From Leptobrachium leishanense (taxonomy: Eukaryota; Chordata; Amphibia; Anura; Megophryidae): a DNA stretch of 64,000 nucleotides. The DNA is taken from assembly GCA_009667805.1 (NCBI GenBank), contig CM019064.1, forward strand, positions 112,752,328 through 112,816,327, read 5' to 3'. Shown piece by piece: positions 10,646 to 24,609 of the stretch. The notes beneath the pieces are model-generated. The model did no database searches, was not told where the DNA came from, and worked only from the letters and a program-made list of their open reading frames with translations. Positions within the stretch are counted from its first letter, which is position 1, and each line of letters starts with the position of its first letter. Both the position numbers and the translations under genes were made by a program.

Positions 10646-12294
10646 CAGTCAGGTCCAGAAATATTGGGACATCGACACAATTCTAACATCTTTGGCTCTA
10701 TACACCACCACAATGGAGTTGGAATGAAACAAACACAATGTGCTTTAACTGCAGACTGGCAGCTTTAATTTGAGGGTATGTACATCCAACTCAGGTGAAC
10801 GGTGTAGGACTTACAGCAGTTTGCAGATGTGCCTCCCACTTGTTAAGGGACCAAAAGTAATGGGACAGAATAATAATCATAAATCAAACTTTCCCTTCTT
10901 AATACTTGGTTGCAAATCCTTTGCAGTCAATCACAGCCTGAAGTCTGGAACGCATAGACATCACCAGACGCTGGGTTTCATCCCTGGTGATGCTCTGCCA
11001 GGCCTCTACTGCAACTGTCTTCAGTTCCTGCTTGTTCTTGGGGCATTTTCCCTTCAGTTTTGTCTTCAGCAAGTGAAATGCATGCTCAATAGGATTCAGG
11101 TCAGGTGATTGACTTGGCCATTGCATAACATTCCACTTCTGTCCCTTCAAAAACTCTTTGGTTGCTTTTGCAGTATGCTTTGGGTCATTGTCCATCTACA
11201 TTGTGAAGCACCGTCCAATGAGTTCTGCAGCATTTGGCTGAATGTGAGCAGATAATATTGCCCAAAACACTTCAGAATTCATCCTGCTGCTTTTGTCAGC
11301 AGTCACATCATCAATAAATACAAGAGAACCAGTTCCATTGGCAGCCATACATGCCCACGCCATGACACTACCACCACCATGCTTCACTGATGAGGTGGTA
11401 TGCTTGGGATCATGAGCAGTTCCTTTCCTTCTCCATACTCTTCTCTTCCCATCACTCTGGTACAAGTTGATCTTGGTCTCATCTGTCCATAGAATCTTGT
11501 TCCAGAACTGTGAAGGCTTTGTTAGGTGTTATTTGGCAAACTCGAATCTGGCCTTTCTGTTTTTGAGGCTCACCAATGGTTTATATCTTGTGGTGAACCC
11601 TCTGTATTTACTCTGGTGAAGTCTTCTCTTGATTTTTGACTTTGACACACATACACCTACCTCCTGGAGAGTGTTCTTGATCTGGCCAACTGTTGCGAAG
11701 GGTGTTTTCTTCACCAGGGAAAGAATTCTTCGGTCATCCACCACAGTTGTTTTACGTGGTCTCCCGGGTCTTTTGGTGTTGCTGAGCTCACCAGTGCGTT
11801 CCTTCTTTTTGAGAATGCTCCAAACTGTTGTTTTGGCCACGCCTAATGTTCTTGCTATCTCTCTCATGGGTTTGTTTTGTTTCTTCAGCCTAATGATGGC
11901 TTGCTTCACTGATAGTGAAGGCTCTTTGGCTCTCATCTTGAGAGTTGACAGCAACAGATTCCAAATGCAAATAGCACACTTGAAATGAACTCTGGGCCTT
12001 TTATCTGCACATTGTAATTGGGGTAATGAGGGAATATCACACACCTGGCCATGGAACAACTGAGAAGCCAATTGTCCCATTACTTTTGGTCCCTTAACAA
12101 GTGGGAGGCACATCTGCAAACTGCTGTACGTCCTACATCGTTCACCTGAGTTGGATGTACATACCCTCAAATTAAAGCTGACAGTCTGCAGTTAAAGCAT
12201 ATTGTGTTTGTTTCATTCCAACTCCATTGTGGTGATGTATAGAGCCAAAGATGTTAGAATTGTGTCGATGTCCCAATATTTCTGGACCTGACTG
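10646..12294 (-). mobile_element. Full-length Tc1-family transposon
   Basis: The element is flanked by TA (10644-10645 and 12295-12296), the Tc1/mariner target duplication. Both ends start CAGTCAGGTCCAGAAATATT, and the inverted repeats extend for roughly 200 bases with few differences. The transposase lies on the minus strand, intact except for two stop codons. The near-identical ends point to a fairly recent insertion. Confidence 0.93.
10899..11936 (-). pseudogene. Tc1 transposase with two in-frame stops
   Basis: Starting at the ATG at 11936-11934 (MRAKEPSLS...), the frame runs about 345 codons to 10899, the usual Tc1 length. It is broken only by TAA at 11531-11529 and TAG at 11198-11196. 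The N-terminal paired-like helix-turn-helix is followed by a GRPRK basic hook. The catalytic core includes MDNDPKHT (second Asp) and SPDLNPIEH (Glu), at DD34E spacing. The frame is open upstream to 12170, but those residues translate the inverted repeat, so I reject them. This copy is inactive. Confidence 0.92.
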
Positions 12295-12296
12295 TA

Positions 12297-12589
12297 GCTG
12301 CAATTTATTAGTTTCTACACAATATATACAGTAGGAGCCATTAATTTACAGTAACCGGTCACAATGTGCAAGCCACAAGCAGGGGCATCGCTAGGGGGGA
12401 GGAGGGGGTGCGGCCCGCACCGGGTAACACCACCCCCTAGAGTAACACCCTAAAAAAAAAAAAAAAAATAATTCTTACACAAAAATGTTTTACCAGGAAG
12501 GATACATTGAGAATTCTCTCATTTTCAAGCATGTCCTGGGCAGGCAAGGCCTGGGCTGGCACTTTCCAAGGGGTGGCAAAAAACCACCA
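12297..12589. other. Spacer with low-complexity and SINE-like fragment
   Basis: A G/C-rich stretch with a poly-A run (12380-12470) precedes a segment (about 12485-12540). That segment is the reverse complement of the 3' part of the SINE near 14655-14705, sharing the pattern around CCCAGGACAT and ATTCTC. It is probably a second, inverted copy of the same SINE tail. Confidence 0.45.
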
Positions 12590-12941
12590 CAAAGAGGATA
12601 TTCACAGAGCACCGAAATGACGCAGACATTTCAGTGTTCTGTTGTTCCCCGCACTTTGGGGAATCAAATTTCACCAGTGAATTCACCACAGGGTCCCTGA
12701 AGCGCAGGGAATCAGCCACCGAATGCTGCCGCAAACCCATCGCCTGCTGTTTTAAAAAGAACTACTGAACAAAAATGTCTGGAATTAACATATAATTTCC
12801 TATGAATGATAATAAAAAGGTCTGTTACAGGAAAAAAACAGAAAAATTGCTACTAGAAAAATAAAAAGGATTTTATTTTTTTGAAAAATGCCTAAAAGAT
12901 ACTAAAAAAATTTAATAAAGAGATTTTTTACTATGGATTTG

Positions 12942-14307
12942 CAGGGGTCTCAAAGTACCGGCCCGCGGGCCATTTGTGGACCGCGGACTGGTTACAAATG
13001 GCCCGCAGAATACATGGATCAGCAAGGTGTCCGTGAGGGACCCTTGCACGGTCCACTGCTGCGGCTGTCTGTGTGGGCCGCAGTAAAATCCGGAAGGGAA
13101 GGCGATGGGAAACCTGGGTGAGTAGAGTGATGTGGGGGGGGGAGGAGGAAAGGCTGATTAGGGGGTTTAGGATATAGCAGAACACAGAGGAGCGAAAAAA
13201 CAGAAAAAAAGAGAAGGTGGAGACACAGACAGTGACTGGGACTGATGGATAGAGAGAGGGAGGGTGACAGAGTGACAGGGACTGGAGACAGAGAGACATG
13301 AACTAATGGTGACAGAGAGAGCGAGAGAGAGAGAGTGACATGGACTGGAAACAGGGTGACATGGACTGGAGACAGAGACTTGAACTGATGGAGACAGAGA
13401 GGGAGTGACTGGGACTGATGGAGAGAGAGGGGGAAAGTAACGGACTGGACACAGGGTGACATAGACTGGAGACAGGGTGACATAGACTGGAGACAGAGAA
13501 ATTAACTGATGGAAACAAGACAGAGAGGGGGACACGAACTGATGGAGACAGACACGAACTGATGGAGACATAGAGAGACACGAACTGATGGAGACAGAGA
13601 GAGAGACAGACACGAACTGATGGAGACGGAGAGAGAGACACGAACTGATGGAGACAGAGAGACACGAACTGATGGAGACAGAGAGACACGAACTGATGGA
13701 GACAGAGAGAGAGACACGAACTGATGGAGACAGAGAGAGACACGAACTGATGGAGACAGAGAGACACGAACTGATGGAGACAGAGAGAGACACGAACTGA
13801 TGGAGACAGAGAGAGACACGAACTGATGGAGACAGAGAGAGACACGAACTGATGGAGACAGAGACAGACACGAACTGATGGAAACAGAGAGAGAGAGACA
13901 CACACGAACTGATGGAGACAGAGACACGAACTGATGGAGACAGAGACACGAACTGATGGAGACAGAGAGAGACACGAACTTATGGAGACAGAGAGAGACA
14001 GGGGCTGGTGGATGGAGACACAGAGTGACAGAGGGAGAGACACAGAAGGACGGAGGGACAGGAAAATGGAGAGAAAGGGAAAAGGTCTGTTACTAAATAA
14101 AATAAAAACACCTTAAAGAAATAAAAAAAAATTCACCAGAAGAGTACCAAAAATACAAGAAGATGAAATAAAAACACTTTGCTGTAAAAGAAAACAGTTT
14201 AATAAAAATAAATAAAATAAAAACAAGTTTCAAATTTTGCATGCGGCCCACATGGAATATGAAAACTTGTCCAGTGGCCCTCAGGTAATTTGAGTTTGAG
14301 ACCCCTG
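12942..14307. mobile_element. TIR element (hAT-like ends) carrying a minisatellite
   Basis: The left end CAGGGGTCTCAAA and right end TTTGAGACCCCTG are perfect inverted repeats. The following sequence mentions of the 'gcggcccgc' type occur on both sides (12960-12970, 14241-14248). This matches common vertebrate non-autonomous hAT-type ends. I could not confirm an 8-bp target duplication (flanks tggatttg and gattaaag), so the superfamily is tentative. There is no transposase. Confidence 0.65.
13250..14045. repeat. Minisatellite, ~26-bp unit
   Basis: This is a tandem array of variants of GACACGAACTGATGGAGACAG followed by a variable number of GA dinucleotides. It is most regular from about 13530 to 13980 and degenerate to the left. 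Unit length varies mainly with the GA count. The array is open in all three minus-strand frames for up to 260 codons, which is a composition artefact and not a gene. Confidence 0.93.
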
Positions 14308-14517
14308 GATTAAAGGAATAAACGGTTTATCAAATATTGGATAAAAACAGGAATATTTTTAACATTGAAACCTATGGTGTCCGTTCGCCCTGAACAAACC
14401 TGCCAAATGAAAACACCGGACATCAGGACATTTGTTTGCTGTTCGGTGTCTCTGAACAGATTAACCATTACTTCTCTATGGGGACTTTCACTGCCTTCGA
14501 ACAGGCACCGTAATTGC

Positions 14518-14712
14518 TGGGTGGGTGGAGTAGAGGTAACATCACTGCTCTGCGTGGAAAGAGCCTGTGGAGACATGGGTTCTATCCCAGCGAGCAACCT
14601 CTCCAGTAAGTGTCCTTGGCAAGACACCTAACGGTACATACTCGCCACCCAGGACATACTTGAAAACGAGAGAAATCTCAATGTATTCTTCCTTGTAAAA
14701 TCCTTTCTCAAA
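14518..14712 (+). repeat. tRNA-derived SINE, partial
   Basis: GGTTCTATCCC at 14578-14588 fits an RNA polymerase III B box, with the tRNA-like CAGCGAGC region after it. The rest (AGTGTCCTTGGCAAGACACC and the CCCAGGACATACTTG tail) resembles the body of vertebrate SINEs. A box A is not clear. Confidence 0.55.
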
Positions 14713-17269
14713 AAAAAATAAAAATGCTGTCAATTTGCCAAAATTTGTGTGTGAGCATATCCCAGTGCTCCACAGCAATAAACCTCACAGTAATGTGCGC
14801 TGTCTACTATGAGCATTCAGTGTCATATGGGAGTACTGATTTATGAGTAAAAGTAGTTAAAAAAAACCCCTGTAAAACTCGGGAGGGGGGGGGGTGTGAC
14901 ACCATAAGTTACCGCACCGGATGACGCCATTGGCCACAAGTGAATCTTGAGACTGAGTTGGGATAGCAGCTGGAGCCCATAGGTTAACAGCTTGTAACCT
15001 AAGCTCCCTCAACCTTTGTGCCCTGAGCCACACTGTATACATTGTGTGTGCCTTCCTAGCAGAAAGAAATCCAGCAAGTGGGTGCTATCCCTGAACCTTC
15101 CCAAAAGTGGATCCCAGGAACTGGAGAACCACAATTAGATGTCGTGGGAGGCTGTGTAGTACACCAGCTCTCCATACTGCGGAGACGTACAGGAGGCTGG
15201 TGCTATAAAAGAGACTATTTCTCAGAAGGTCCCAGTCCCGGGTGAGAACGTGGGTGCTGCAACTTGACAGTAACAGTGTGTGCCAAGACGCTGTGTGGTT
15301 AACATGTCTTCCCCATCAAGGATGGAAATTCGGGGAATCTGCACTAGCAGTGGTTGTCTCCCACACAGGGTCACACTTCAAGGAGATGTCATGGTCACTG
15401 TTTCTCTCCAGGGACAAATGAACAAACAGATGGATGGTTCAATCTCCAAATCTCCACAGCAGCAGATGGAGGTCTGAGGAGCTGTTCTGGTCATTGGATC
15501 AAACCAGCGGCAGAATTTGGTCCAAGCAAAAAGATCAATTCTGAAAAGAGGTTCCAGCACCACAACTCTCATTCTTACTTTGTGGCCTCATGCAGTCTTT
15601 ACATCCTTCCAGTGGCATGTTTCATGAAAGGTTGTGCCTTTATCTCCACAGATTGACTTACAAGTGTTGGTGGACATAACTATATACATGGCGGATGGTG
15701 CAAAATCAATGGGAGAATGCTGGCCTCCTGCCAGGGACCAATGGACAAATGTGGCAAAACCAGCACTAATGGACAGTGAGCATAATTAGGCATATAAGGT
15801 TTAAAGTTGTTAAATGGATCAGTATTTTAAAATGGGTTAAGTAATCATTTTAAGAACTATTGTTAGTGATGTCTGTCCCTGTCAGTGTGATTGTTTGTCC
15901 TTAGATCGATTTGATGTTGTCAATTTGCTAATTTTGTCTATTCTATACTGATCAGTGTTCTGTATCTTCTGAATTGATTTTCTTTTCTTTAAAATCTTTT
16001 TATTGAACTGCATTCGATGGTACACAGCATAATACAAAGCAAAGAAGATTAACCATTGGACAGGGAACAAGAAACAATTGTCGGGGTCCCAGGAAGGGGA
16101 CCGTCGTGTATGAAATCCATGTGGTTTTGTTTTATAATAAATGTCCAACATGACATCACAGAAACAGTTAAAAAAGGAAAAAAGAAAAGTCAAAAACATG
16201 AACAGAGGCAGCTCAAGACTATAACTCATGTAAAAAAAAATAGATAAATGGGGGGGGGGGGGTAGTACATTCAAATCATTGGGCCGGTATCCTCTAAAGG
16301 GAACCCAGCCTGCTCCTCTAAGCCCCTGAAGTGATTTTCATACCTTATTGTGTAGACAGTGTACTGTGTTGATTGCTTGTTTCCTTCCTTGTTCCCCATA
16401 TACACTGATGCCCATTTCAAATTAAACCTCATTATTCTTCCCTGCAATAAGCTGAGTCTGCTGTTTGGGGAGAGATACCAAGAGTTATACAGTGCTATCT
16501 CTGGTTCTGGCTGAGGGTTGTGGAGAAAGGAAATCTGCTGCAGATCTGCTTGACTTCGGAGAAAGGAATGACTTTGCAACAACGAGAACGAGTCAAGACG
16601 AGGAACAGTCACCCCCCAGTTTCTGTTACATATCTCAGTTGGAATCGAGCCCTATGTTTGCAGTTATCCATATTAGAAATTTAAATGTTGCTCTCACAAT
16701 TACTCTAAAGATATAAATATGCTGGTAGAGAATAGAGGCAAGATATATATATATATATATATATAAAGATAAAACTATTTAGCCAAGCCCACATTATATG
16801 GAGAACAAAACAATGTTGAATTTAAAAGAAAAAACCAGAATAAAACTTAATTAGCATTAATCCCACTGATAAACTGACATCTGTTCCAAAGCACTTATTG
16901 GACACAAAACCAGCTTCTGGGCTTAAATTTCTCAGTAATCTAGGGTTTATTTAGTATAAGTGTAATTTTAAGATCATTTTCTCAGATAGGGGCAAGACAC
17001 ATAAAGATAGAAAAGAATTTGTGACTCATCTAATTATTTCCCTGCATGGCATTAGACTTAATGCTAGATGTTAACAGGCAGTGCTTTATGTGCTAAATAT
17101 GCAGCACCTAGCAATGCCGTGAACGGTTTAATATAGAAGTGAATTCATTTCCCATTGCAGAGACACCATTGTAATGCTAGCTTTATTGGAATAGGCATAA
17201 TAGTACAGTGTACAGAATTTTTACGTACTGCAGCTATGACTATGGAAAAGAATATTTACGATAAGAAAT
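14713..17269. other. Mostly non-coding, no gene recognised
   Basis: Short frames here show no family signature. A segment about 15985-16250 has the TTTTTATTGAA...ATAAATGTCC look of a retroelement 3' end, without a coding domain. There are homopolymer runs at 14882-14893 and 16249-16262, and an AT microsatellite at 16743-16765. I see no host exon. Confidence 0.5.
16743..16765. repeat. AT dinucleotide microsatellite
   Basis: About eleven AT repeats. Confidence 0.9.
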
Positions 17270-17306
17270 ACCGTTTTTCCATACATCGAGCGGCAGTACC
17301 GATGGG
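17270..17306. repeat. DIRS-like left inverted terminal repeat
   Basis: CCGTTTTTCCATACATCGAG continues into CGGCAGTACCGATG. It pairs with the right repeat at 23783-23820 with a few mismatches. Confidence 0.75.
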
Positions 17307-17340
17307 ACATACAAAGCCCCACAATAAAGGGAGGGAGGGA

Positions 17341-18363
17341 TCAAGACTTAACCACCGCTTGCAGCACCTTCCGCCCAAAAGACGCCTCAGTGGAGACAAG
17401 GACATCCAGACGGTAGTGACGTGCGAAGGTGTGAAGAGAGGACCAAGTGACAGCCTTACACACCTGTTCCGCCGTAGCGTCCGCATGCAAGGCCCAGGAA
17501 GCAGCCACCGACCTATTGGAGTGTGCCCTCACCCCCAGGGGAGAAACCTTGCCACCAGCAGAATAAGCCAAGGAGATAGACTGACGAATCCACCGAGCAA
17601 TAGAAGGACGAGAAGCACCAGCACCTTAGAGGAACACTGAAAAAGGACAAAAAAGTGATCCGAGCGACGCCAGGAGCTAATACGTTCCAGATAGACCTTC
17701 AGGACCCGTACCACATCCAGGGTGTGCCATCTGGCCATAGAAAAGGAGACCAAGGAGTCACAGAAGGACGGGAGAACAATTTCCTGATTAAGGTTCCCTG
17801 GAGTGACAACCTTAGGACGGAAATCAGGCAAAGGACGCAACACCACCTTGCGGACATGGAAAACAGTGTGGGGGGGGGGTGCCAAGCCAGAGCCTGGAGT
17901 TCCCCCACCCTCCTGGCCGAGGTGATAGCCATGAGGAACACTGCCTTGAGAGTCAAGTCCTGCAAGGAGGAGAAAGCCAGAGACTCAAAGGGAGCACCAC
18001 ACAGTGCTTCCAGGACCAGGTTCAAGTCCCAGGGTGGAACCAGTTCCCTGACAAAGGGGTGAAGAAAGGACACAGCCCGCAAAAACGTCCGCACCAAAGG
18101 ATGCAGAGCCAAGTCCCTCAGAGTGACCGAAGAGATGGTCGCCACCTGAACCCTGAGAGTCCCAGGCCGCAATCCCTTGCGGAACCCCCTCTCCAGGAAG
18201 CGCAACAGATCAGGAATCGACACAGAGACTGGTGCCGGGTCTAGACGATGCACCTGGCACCAGGAGAGAAACGTGCGCCACACCCGATCATAAATTCGCA
18301 GAGTCGAGGGCTTCTTTTTATGTGACAACAAGGAAACCAGGTCCCCCGAGAGACCCAGAGATG
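17341..18363 (-). pseudogene. DIRS-like tyrosine recombinase, frameshifted
   Basis: The minus-strand frame through about 18363-17880 contains an N-terminal core-binding-like region (KKKPSTLRIYDRVWRTFLSW) and then the first catalytic Arg in ITSARRVGELQAL. The frame shifts in a C/G homopolymer at about 17871-17879. The C-terminal part, in further frames (17885-17529 and 17571-17341), contains HSNR (HXXR) and the tyrosine in FARHYRLDV. All the expected R...HXXR...Y elements are therefore visible, but no single frame holds them. In an intact element this enzyme would join a circular DNA intermediate to the genome. Confidence 0.85.
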
Positions 18364-19828
18364 TCAGTACGGAGGCTGCATCAGCCACGCCGCCATTCTG
18401 AAGGACTCCAGCGTCCGGGCCGAGAGAGCAGGGAAGTCCAGCAGAGAGTCCGAGATCGGGAGGATCCAATATTGACGACGAGACAGAAGCAACACCTCCG
18501 GAAACCAGACCCTGCGGGGCCAGAATGGAAGGACCGCAATCACGGTAGCCTGGTCCATCCTGATCTTCTGAAGGACCCGCGGGATCAGTGCAATCGGCGG
18601 GAAGATGTAAGCCAGATCGAAGGCCCACCGGAACGAGAAGGCGTCCAGCAGATCCGGACAGTCCACCTAACGGAGGGAAGCGAAGCGAGGAAGCTTGGCA
18701 GAGAGTCTGGTAGCCATGAGATCGATGGACGGCCTGCCGAACCTCGACACCACCTCTGAGAAGATCACCGGGGACAGGGACCAGTCCCTCTGCGCCAGAA
18801 ACGCCCGGCTCAGAAAGTCCGCTCGAGTGTTGAGAATACCTTGGATGTGAACCACAGAGAGCGCCTGCAGATGAATCTCCACCCAGTCCATGATGGAACT
18901 GCACAGAACGGAAAGGAGGTGAGATCTGGTGCCCCCCTTGCTTGTTTAGGTTACACACCGCAGAGATGTTGTCTGACTGGATCTTCACGGCCTGCCCACG
19001 CAGATGGATAGCGAAGGCCCGAAGAGCCTCTCAGATGGCCCGAAGCTCCCTGTAATTGGAGGACAGATCGCAAGTCCAAGGATCCCAAATCCCATGGGCC
19101 TGGACGTCCAGACAATGAGTGCCCCACCCGGATGCTGATGCGTCCGTCGTCACAGTGAGCCACTCCGGTATCGCCAGAGGAATTCCCGGGCTGAGAAATG
19201 GAGAGTGGAGCCACCACAGCAACTAAGCCCTTGTGGACACCGATATGCAGATGCGACGGAACCAGGGAGGACAGGTCCCCATTCCACTGGGAAAGGATAT
19301 CGCCTTGCAGACCGTGGGTGTGCGCCCTTGCCCACGGCACGGCCGGTATAGCGGCTGTCAGATGACCCAGAACCTGCAAAAGACACTGGATGAAGCCCCA
19401 AGGAGCAGAATGAAGACCTTGAACGTGACCTTGAAGCTTGCCTTGCTGGAATCTGAAAGAAAGATAGCCATGAGAGACGTATCCAACACGAAACCCAGAA
19501 AGACAATCCTCTGCACCGGCACCAGTCTCAACTTCTTCCAGTTCACTAGCCACCCGTGCTGGGACAGAACCTCGATAGTGAGGGCCACATGAGCTTCCAG
19601 GAGCGTCACAGAAGCGGCCTTGAGAAGCCAGTCATCCAGATAGGGGACTATGTACAGTCCCTCCTGACGCAAAAAAGCTGTAAGCACAATTAAAATCTTA
19701 GAAAAAAACCCTAGGTGCGGAAGACAGCCCAAAGGGAAGCGCCCAAAACTGAAAATGAAAAAGTCTGCCCCCAGAACGAACCGCAAACCTAAGGAACTTC
19801 CGGCTCACCTGGACGACGGGGACATGTA

Positions 19829-21448
<1,620 letters not shown>

Positions 21449-21880
21449 TAGATAGGCATCCTGCAGATGCAAGGTGACATGAAATCTCCGGGCTGTAGAA
21501 TCTGAGTGGCAGTGCTAACAGTGTCCATCTTGAACCTTTCTTTAGGTACACACAGATTCACAGACTTATGGTCTAGAATGGGGCGAAAGGAGCCATCTGT
21601 TTTTCCCACCAGAAAGAGACGAGAGTAGGTACCTTGGAAGCAGTCCTGAGAAGGCACAGGTTTGATCAGTCCTTTGTCCAACATGCACCGGACCTCCGAA
21701 AACAACCGATCTTGGGAGTAAGTCGACCTCTGAGAGGAGAGAAGGAAGGCATTACGAGGAGAAGACACAAACTGAATAACGAATCCACACTGAACAGTCT
21801 CTAAAACCCAGGCATCCGAAGTCGTCCCCTGCCATGCCTCGGCGAAGTGAAGAAGACGACCTCAAACTGGGATACTGGAG

Positions 21881-23149
21881 TCAGAACTTTCTGAACTTAC
21901 GAAACCCAGGAGCCTGTGGTCTCTGCTCCGGCATACGCTGATGGAAGGGACGGACACGCCTGTTGTAGGGACGAAAGGACCCACGACCGGAGAAAAATCT
22001 ACGATTCCAGGCATCTCTCGGGTGATCCTGCGGATGAGCCTTCATCGCATCCGCAAGCTGCTGCAACAATTCCTGCAACGCCGAACCAAACAGCATGCCA
22101 GGCTCAAAGGACAGGCCACATAAAGAATTCTTAGATGCCGTGTCAGCTGACCAGGACCGGAGCCAGACCGCTCGACGGGCCACCACATTGAGGCCCAAGG
22201 CCCGCGAAGCCAGCTTCAAGGATTCAATCGCTGCATCACACAAGAACTCCGAAGCAGACTGAATAAGGAGGAACAGGCGATGTACGTCAGGAGAAAGACC
22301 AGCCACGACACCCTCCGGTTCCTGCAAGAGTCGTTGCGCATGCAAAACCGAGGAAGCCGCCACCAGGGCCCTGGCCTGGGAAACCAGGGCAGCATAGTTA
22401 CGCCGTAAAACAGTCTCAATCCGCTTGTCCATCGGGTCCTTCAATGTCGATAACTCACCCGAAGGAATGGCAAACCGATGATGGAGTTGCGCCACGGGCA
22501 CGTCCACCTTAGGCAAGACATCAAAGTCCTTGTCTTTAGCCAAATTAAGGGGAAACATGTTCCTAAACCGTTTTGAAACAAAAGGACACCGGTCAGGAAC
22601 CTTCCATTCCCTGGTCATAACCTTTTTCAACAAGGGGTGAAAGGGAAACCCCCTAGCCTTAAGGGGTCCCGACTGCTCCTCCTGGGCCCCCATCACAGAG
22701 GCAACTTCCTTGATCCATGGACGGACACGACAGTGTCCTCATCAAACACAGACAAGGTCTCATCCTCATCCGAGGAGAACTCCGAAAAGTCAGGATCAAG
22801 GACTTCATCCTCAGCCTCAAGGTCCTCACAATCCTCTCGCTTACGTTTCCGTGGAGCAGAAAAGGACATCCCCGAGGGACCCTGGGTGTCAGGAACGAGA
22901 AGGGGCTGGGGAGCAGCAGACCGCATGTCCACAAACGTTTGCTGCAGATTGTCTTGGAGCCAGGACACAAAGGCAGTCAATTCAGTTTTTTTTCGCCCCC
23001 TCCCCAGCGTCCTTAGCACACAAGGAGCAAACCTTCTTTTTACAGCCGTCCAGCAGCGGCTGAGCACAGGTGCTGCAAACCAGGTGCTTAGACTTCGAGA
23101 TGGCCTTCCCCTTCTCCTTATCGGGCATAGCCTCCCCCGGGGCCGACAT
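21881..23149 (-). pseudogene. DIRS-like Gag protein, frameshifted
   Basis: The start at 23149 (MSAPGEAMPDKEKGK) leads into a double CXXC segment (CSTC...CSLC), a possible zinc-binding site. The frame shifts at an A-run about 22985-22993 into an acidic region (22980-22740). It shifts again about 22715-22730 into the longer C-terminal part (22696-21881), which ends in an Arg/Phe-rich, RNA-binding-like tail. This matches the layout of DIRS Gag-like proteins. The large plus-strand frames over the same DNA are shadows. Confidence 0.75.
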
Positions 23150-23782
23150 CCTAAAATGAAGGAACAGGACGTGAGACGGGGAACAACAACCGGGCCTGCG
23201 AAGCAGCCACACCACAAGGACACCAACCTGAACAAAACTGATCTGGGGCGAGCGGAGGAGATCCAGGAGCCGAAGGAAACAGCAACGATGACCTGCGGCC
23301 TACCAGGCAAATGTCTGCTCAAGATGTGGCGCCAGAGCTTTAGCACCACGCGGCAAGATGGCGCCAACCCCCCGGCGCAGGCACACCAAGCGTCGGAGGA
23401 CCCTGGAAGTCGCGTTATCAAGACGCGACTCCCGCGCGCAGACACTCCGGACAGCACGGCAAACGCCAGCGCAGGAGCCGGCAGACCCCGAACCCTCTAC
23501 CGAAGACAACGCACGGACAAGGAGGGCCAGGCCGGGCCTGGGAACGAGAGGGAGAAGCAATGCGGCCGCCCCCCCGGAACCAACAGATTCCCCCAACGCC
23601 GCCTCCCAGGTAACCCTGTCCCGAGGACAGGAAGGAAAGACTGGAGGGTTCTGGGCTCAGCTTCCTCTTATTGGCTAAAGGGGAGGAGTTACCGGTATGG
23701 GAGGGGCTCACCTGTCCCTAGGTGTGTTTTATTTTTTTGCTAGGCTTTAGTAACCTGTTTGGAAATGGAGTAGAAGAAGAAC

Positions 23783-23820
23783 ACATCGGTACTGCTGCTC
23801 GACGTATTGAAAAAAAACGT
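23783..23820. repeat. DIRS-like right inverted terminal repeat
   Basis: CATCGGTACTGCTGCTCGAC continues into GTATTGAAAAAAAACG, the inverse of the left repeat at 17270-17306. Confidence 0.75.
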
Positions 23821-23822
23821 TA

Positions 23823-24440
23823 GCGTTTGGTATGTTGCGCTGTACTGCGCAAGGTTACTGTACTTTGCGCTCCCTATACTTAACATGGGGAGGGCAAAGT
23901 GTTAATTAGCAATAGTGTTACAATATACTAACGCTAATTACCGTCCGGCTGCGGTTACCAGAATGTTAACCACAGCCTGGACTTGGTGCTAAAGGATTCC
24001 GCTTCTGCATAATCCGTTAGCACCAGCAGTAACTCCCCCCCCCCAAATAAATTCAGATACTCATCTCCTATCCCAAGGCGAGGACCGCAACTCCAACCGC
24101 CTCCTCTGTCCGCCGGGAGCAGGGAGAGACTCCCCCTACAGATCACTAGGCCGGCCTGCTGGATCTCAGGAGGCGAGATCCGGCAGGTCATGTGACTGGC
24201 GCCGTCTGCCTCAATGGAGTCCTATGGACTCCATGGAGTGGATGCACGCAGCGGAGCTTAGCGTTGCCTTGCGCATCCCAGGGCTTAGCGCCCGATAATA
24301 ATGCATGCAGCTTTTTTAGCGCCTGCATTGTAATATCACACTAAAACAGGGACTCAAAAGAAAAACCTGCAGGCGCAGGTTTTTTCCCCTAGCGTCCCCG
24401 TTTTAGCGCGATGATTGTAATGTGGCCCCATGTTGGGAGA
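23823..24440 (+). repeat. MITE-A copy, left end missing
   Basis: It shares with the other MITE-A copies the run TTAACATGGGGAG, GCTAATTA, AATAAATTCAGATACTCA and CCTATGGACTCCATGGAG. It ends around TTGTAATGTGGCCCC. The DIRS-like element abuts its left side. Confidence 0.65.
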
Positions 24441-24609
24441 CTGTGTGACAGAGTTTTTAGAGCCAAATATTGGTAACATGCTATACTAACAGAGAAGACG
24501 AAGTAGGAAATTGGACAAAGAATATAAACAAGCTATTTCAAGTCTTTAGCAGATGGGTAATAATCTCTTAGAAGGAGGCTAGCTTTTGTGGTCTAACAAG
24601 CCAGAGAAT

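Larger units (their letters stand above)
12590..14515. repeat. MITE-B copy, diverged, split by a TIR element
   Basis: The left part (12590-12940) and right part (14308-14515) match successive segments of the intact 900-bp MITE at 44814-45713 in reverse orientation, for example the segment around GGAATATTTTTAACATTGAA. The element at 12942-14307 sits between them. The copy is old and its outer ends are unclear. Confidence 0.6.

Noticed and set aside
11940..12170. N-terminal extension of the first Tc1 transposase frame
   Set aside because: It translates the inverted terminal repeat; the family start is the ATG at 11936.
13019..14043. Three long overlapping minus-strand frames (up to 260 codons) of Ser/Leu/Val/Cys repeats
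   Set aside because: They translate the 26-bp minisatellite; every minus-strand frame is open because the repeat lacks stops. No start context or domain.
13250..14045. CRISPR-like array
   Set aside because: The units are contiguous tandem repeats without unique spacers and lie in a vertebrate genome.
12934..14315. 8-bp target duplication for the TIR element at 12942-14307
   Set aside because: The flanks tggatttg and gattaaag do not match; the hAT assignment stays tentative.
17155..18759. Several plus-strand frames of 100-175 codons
   Set aside because: Shadows of the DIRS-like recombinase and RNase H on the minus strand.
22637..23743. Plus-strand frame of 368 codons
   Set aside because: It lies opposite the DIRS-like Gag and 5' region, which has recognisable minus-strand protein features. 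The composition is low-complexity and it has no domain.
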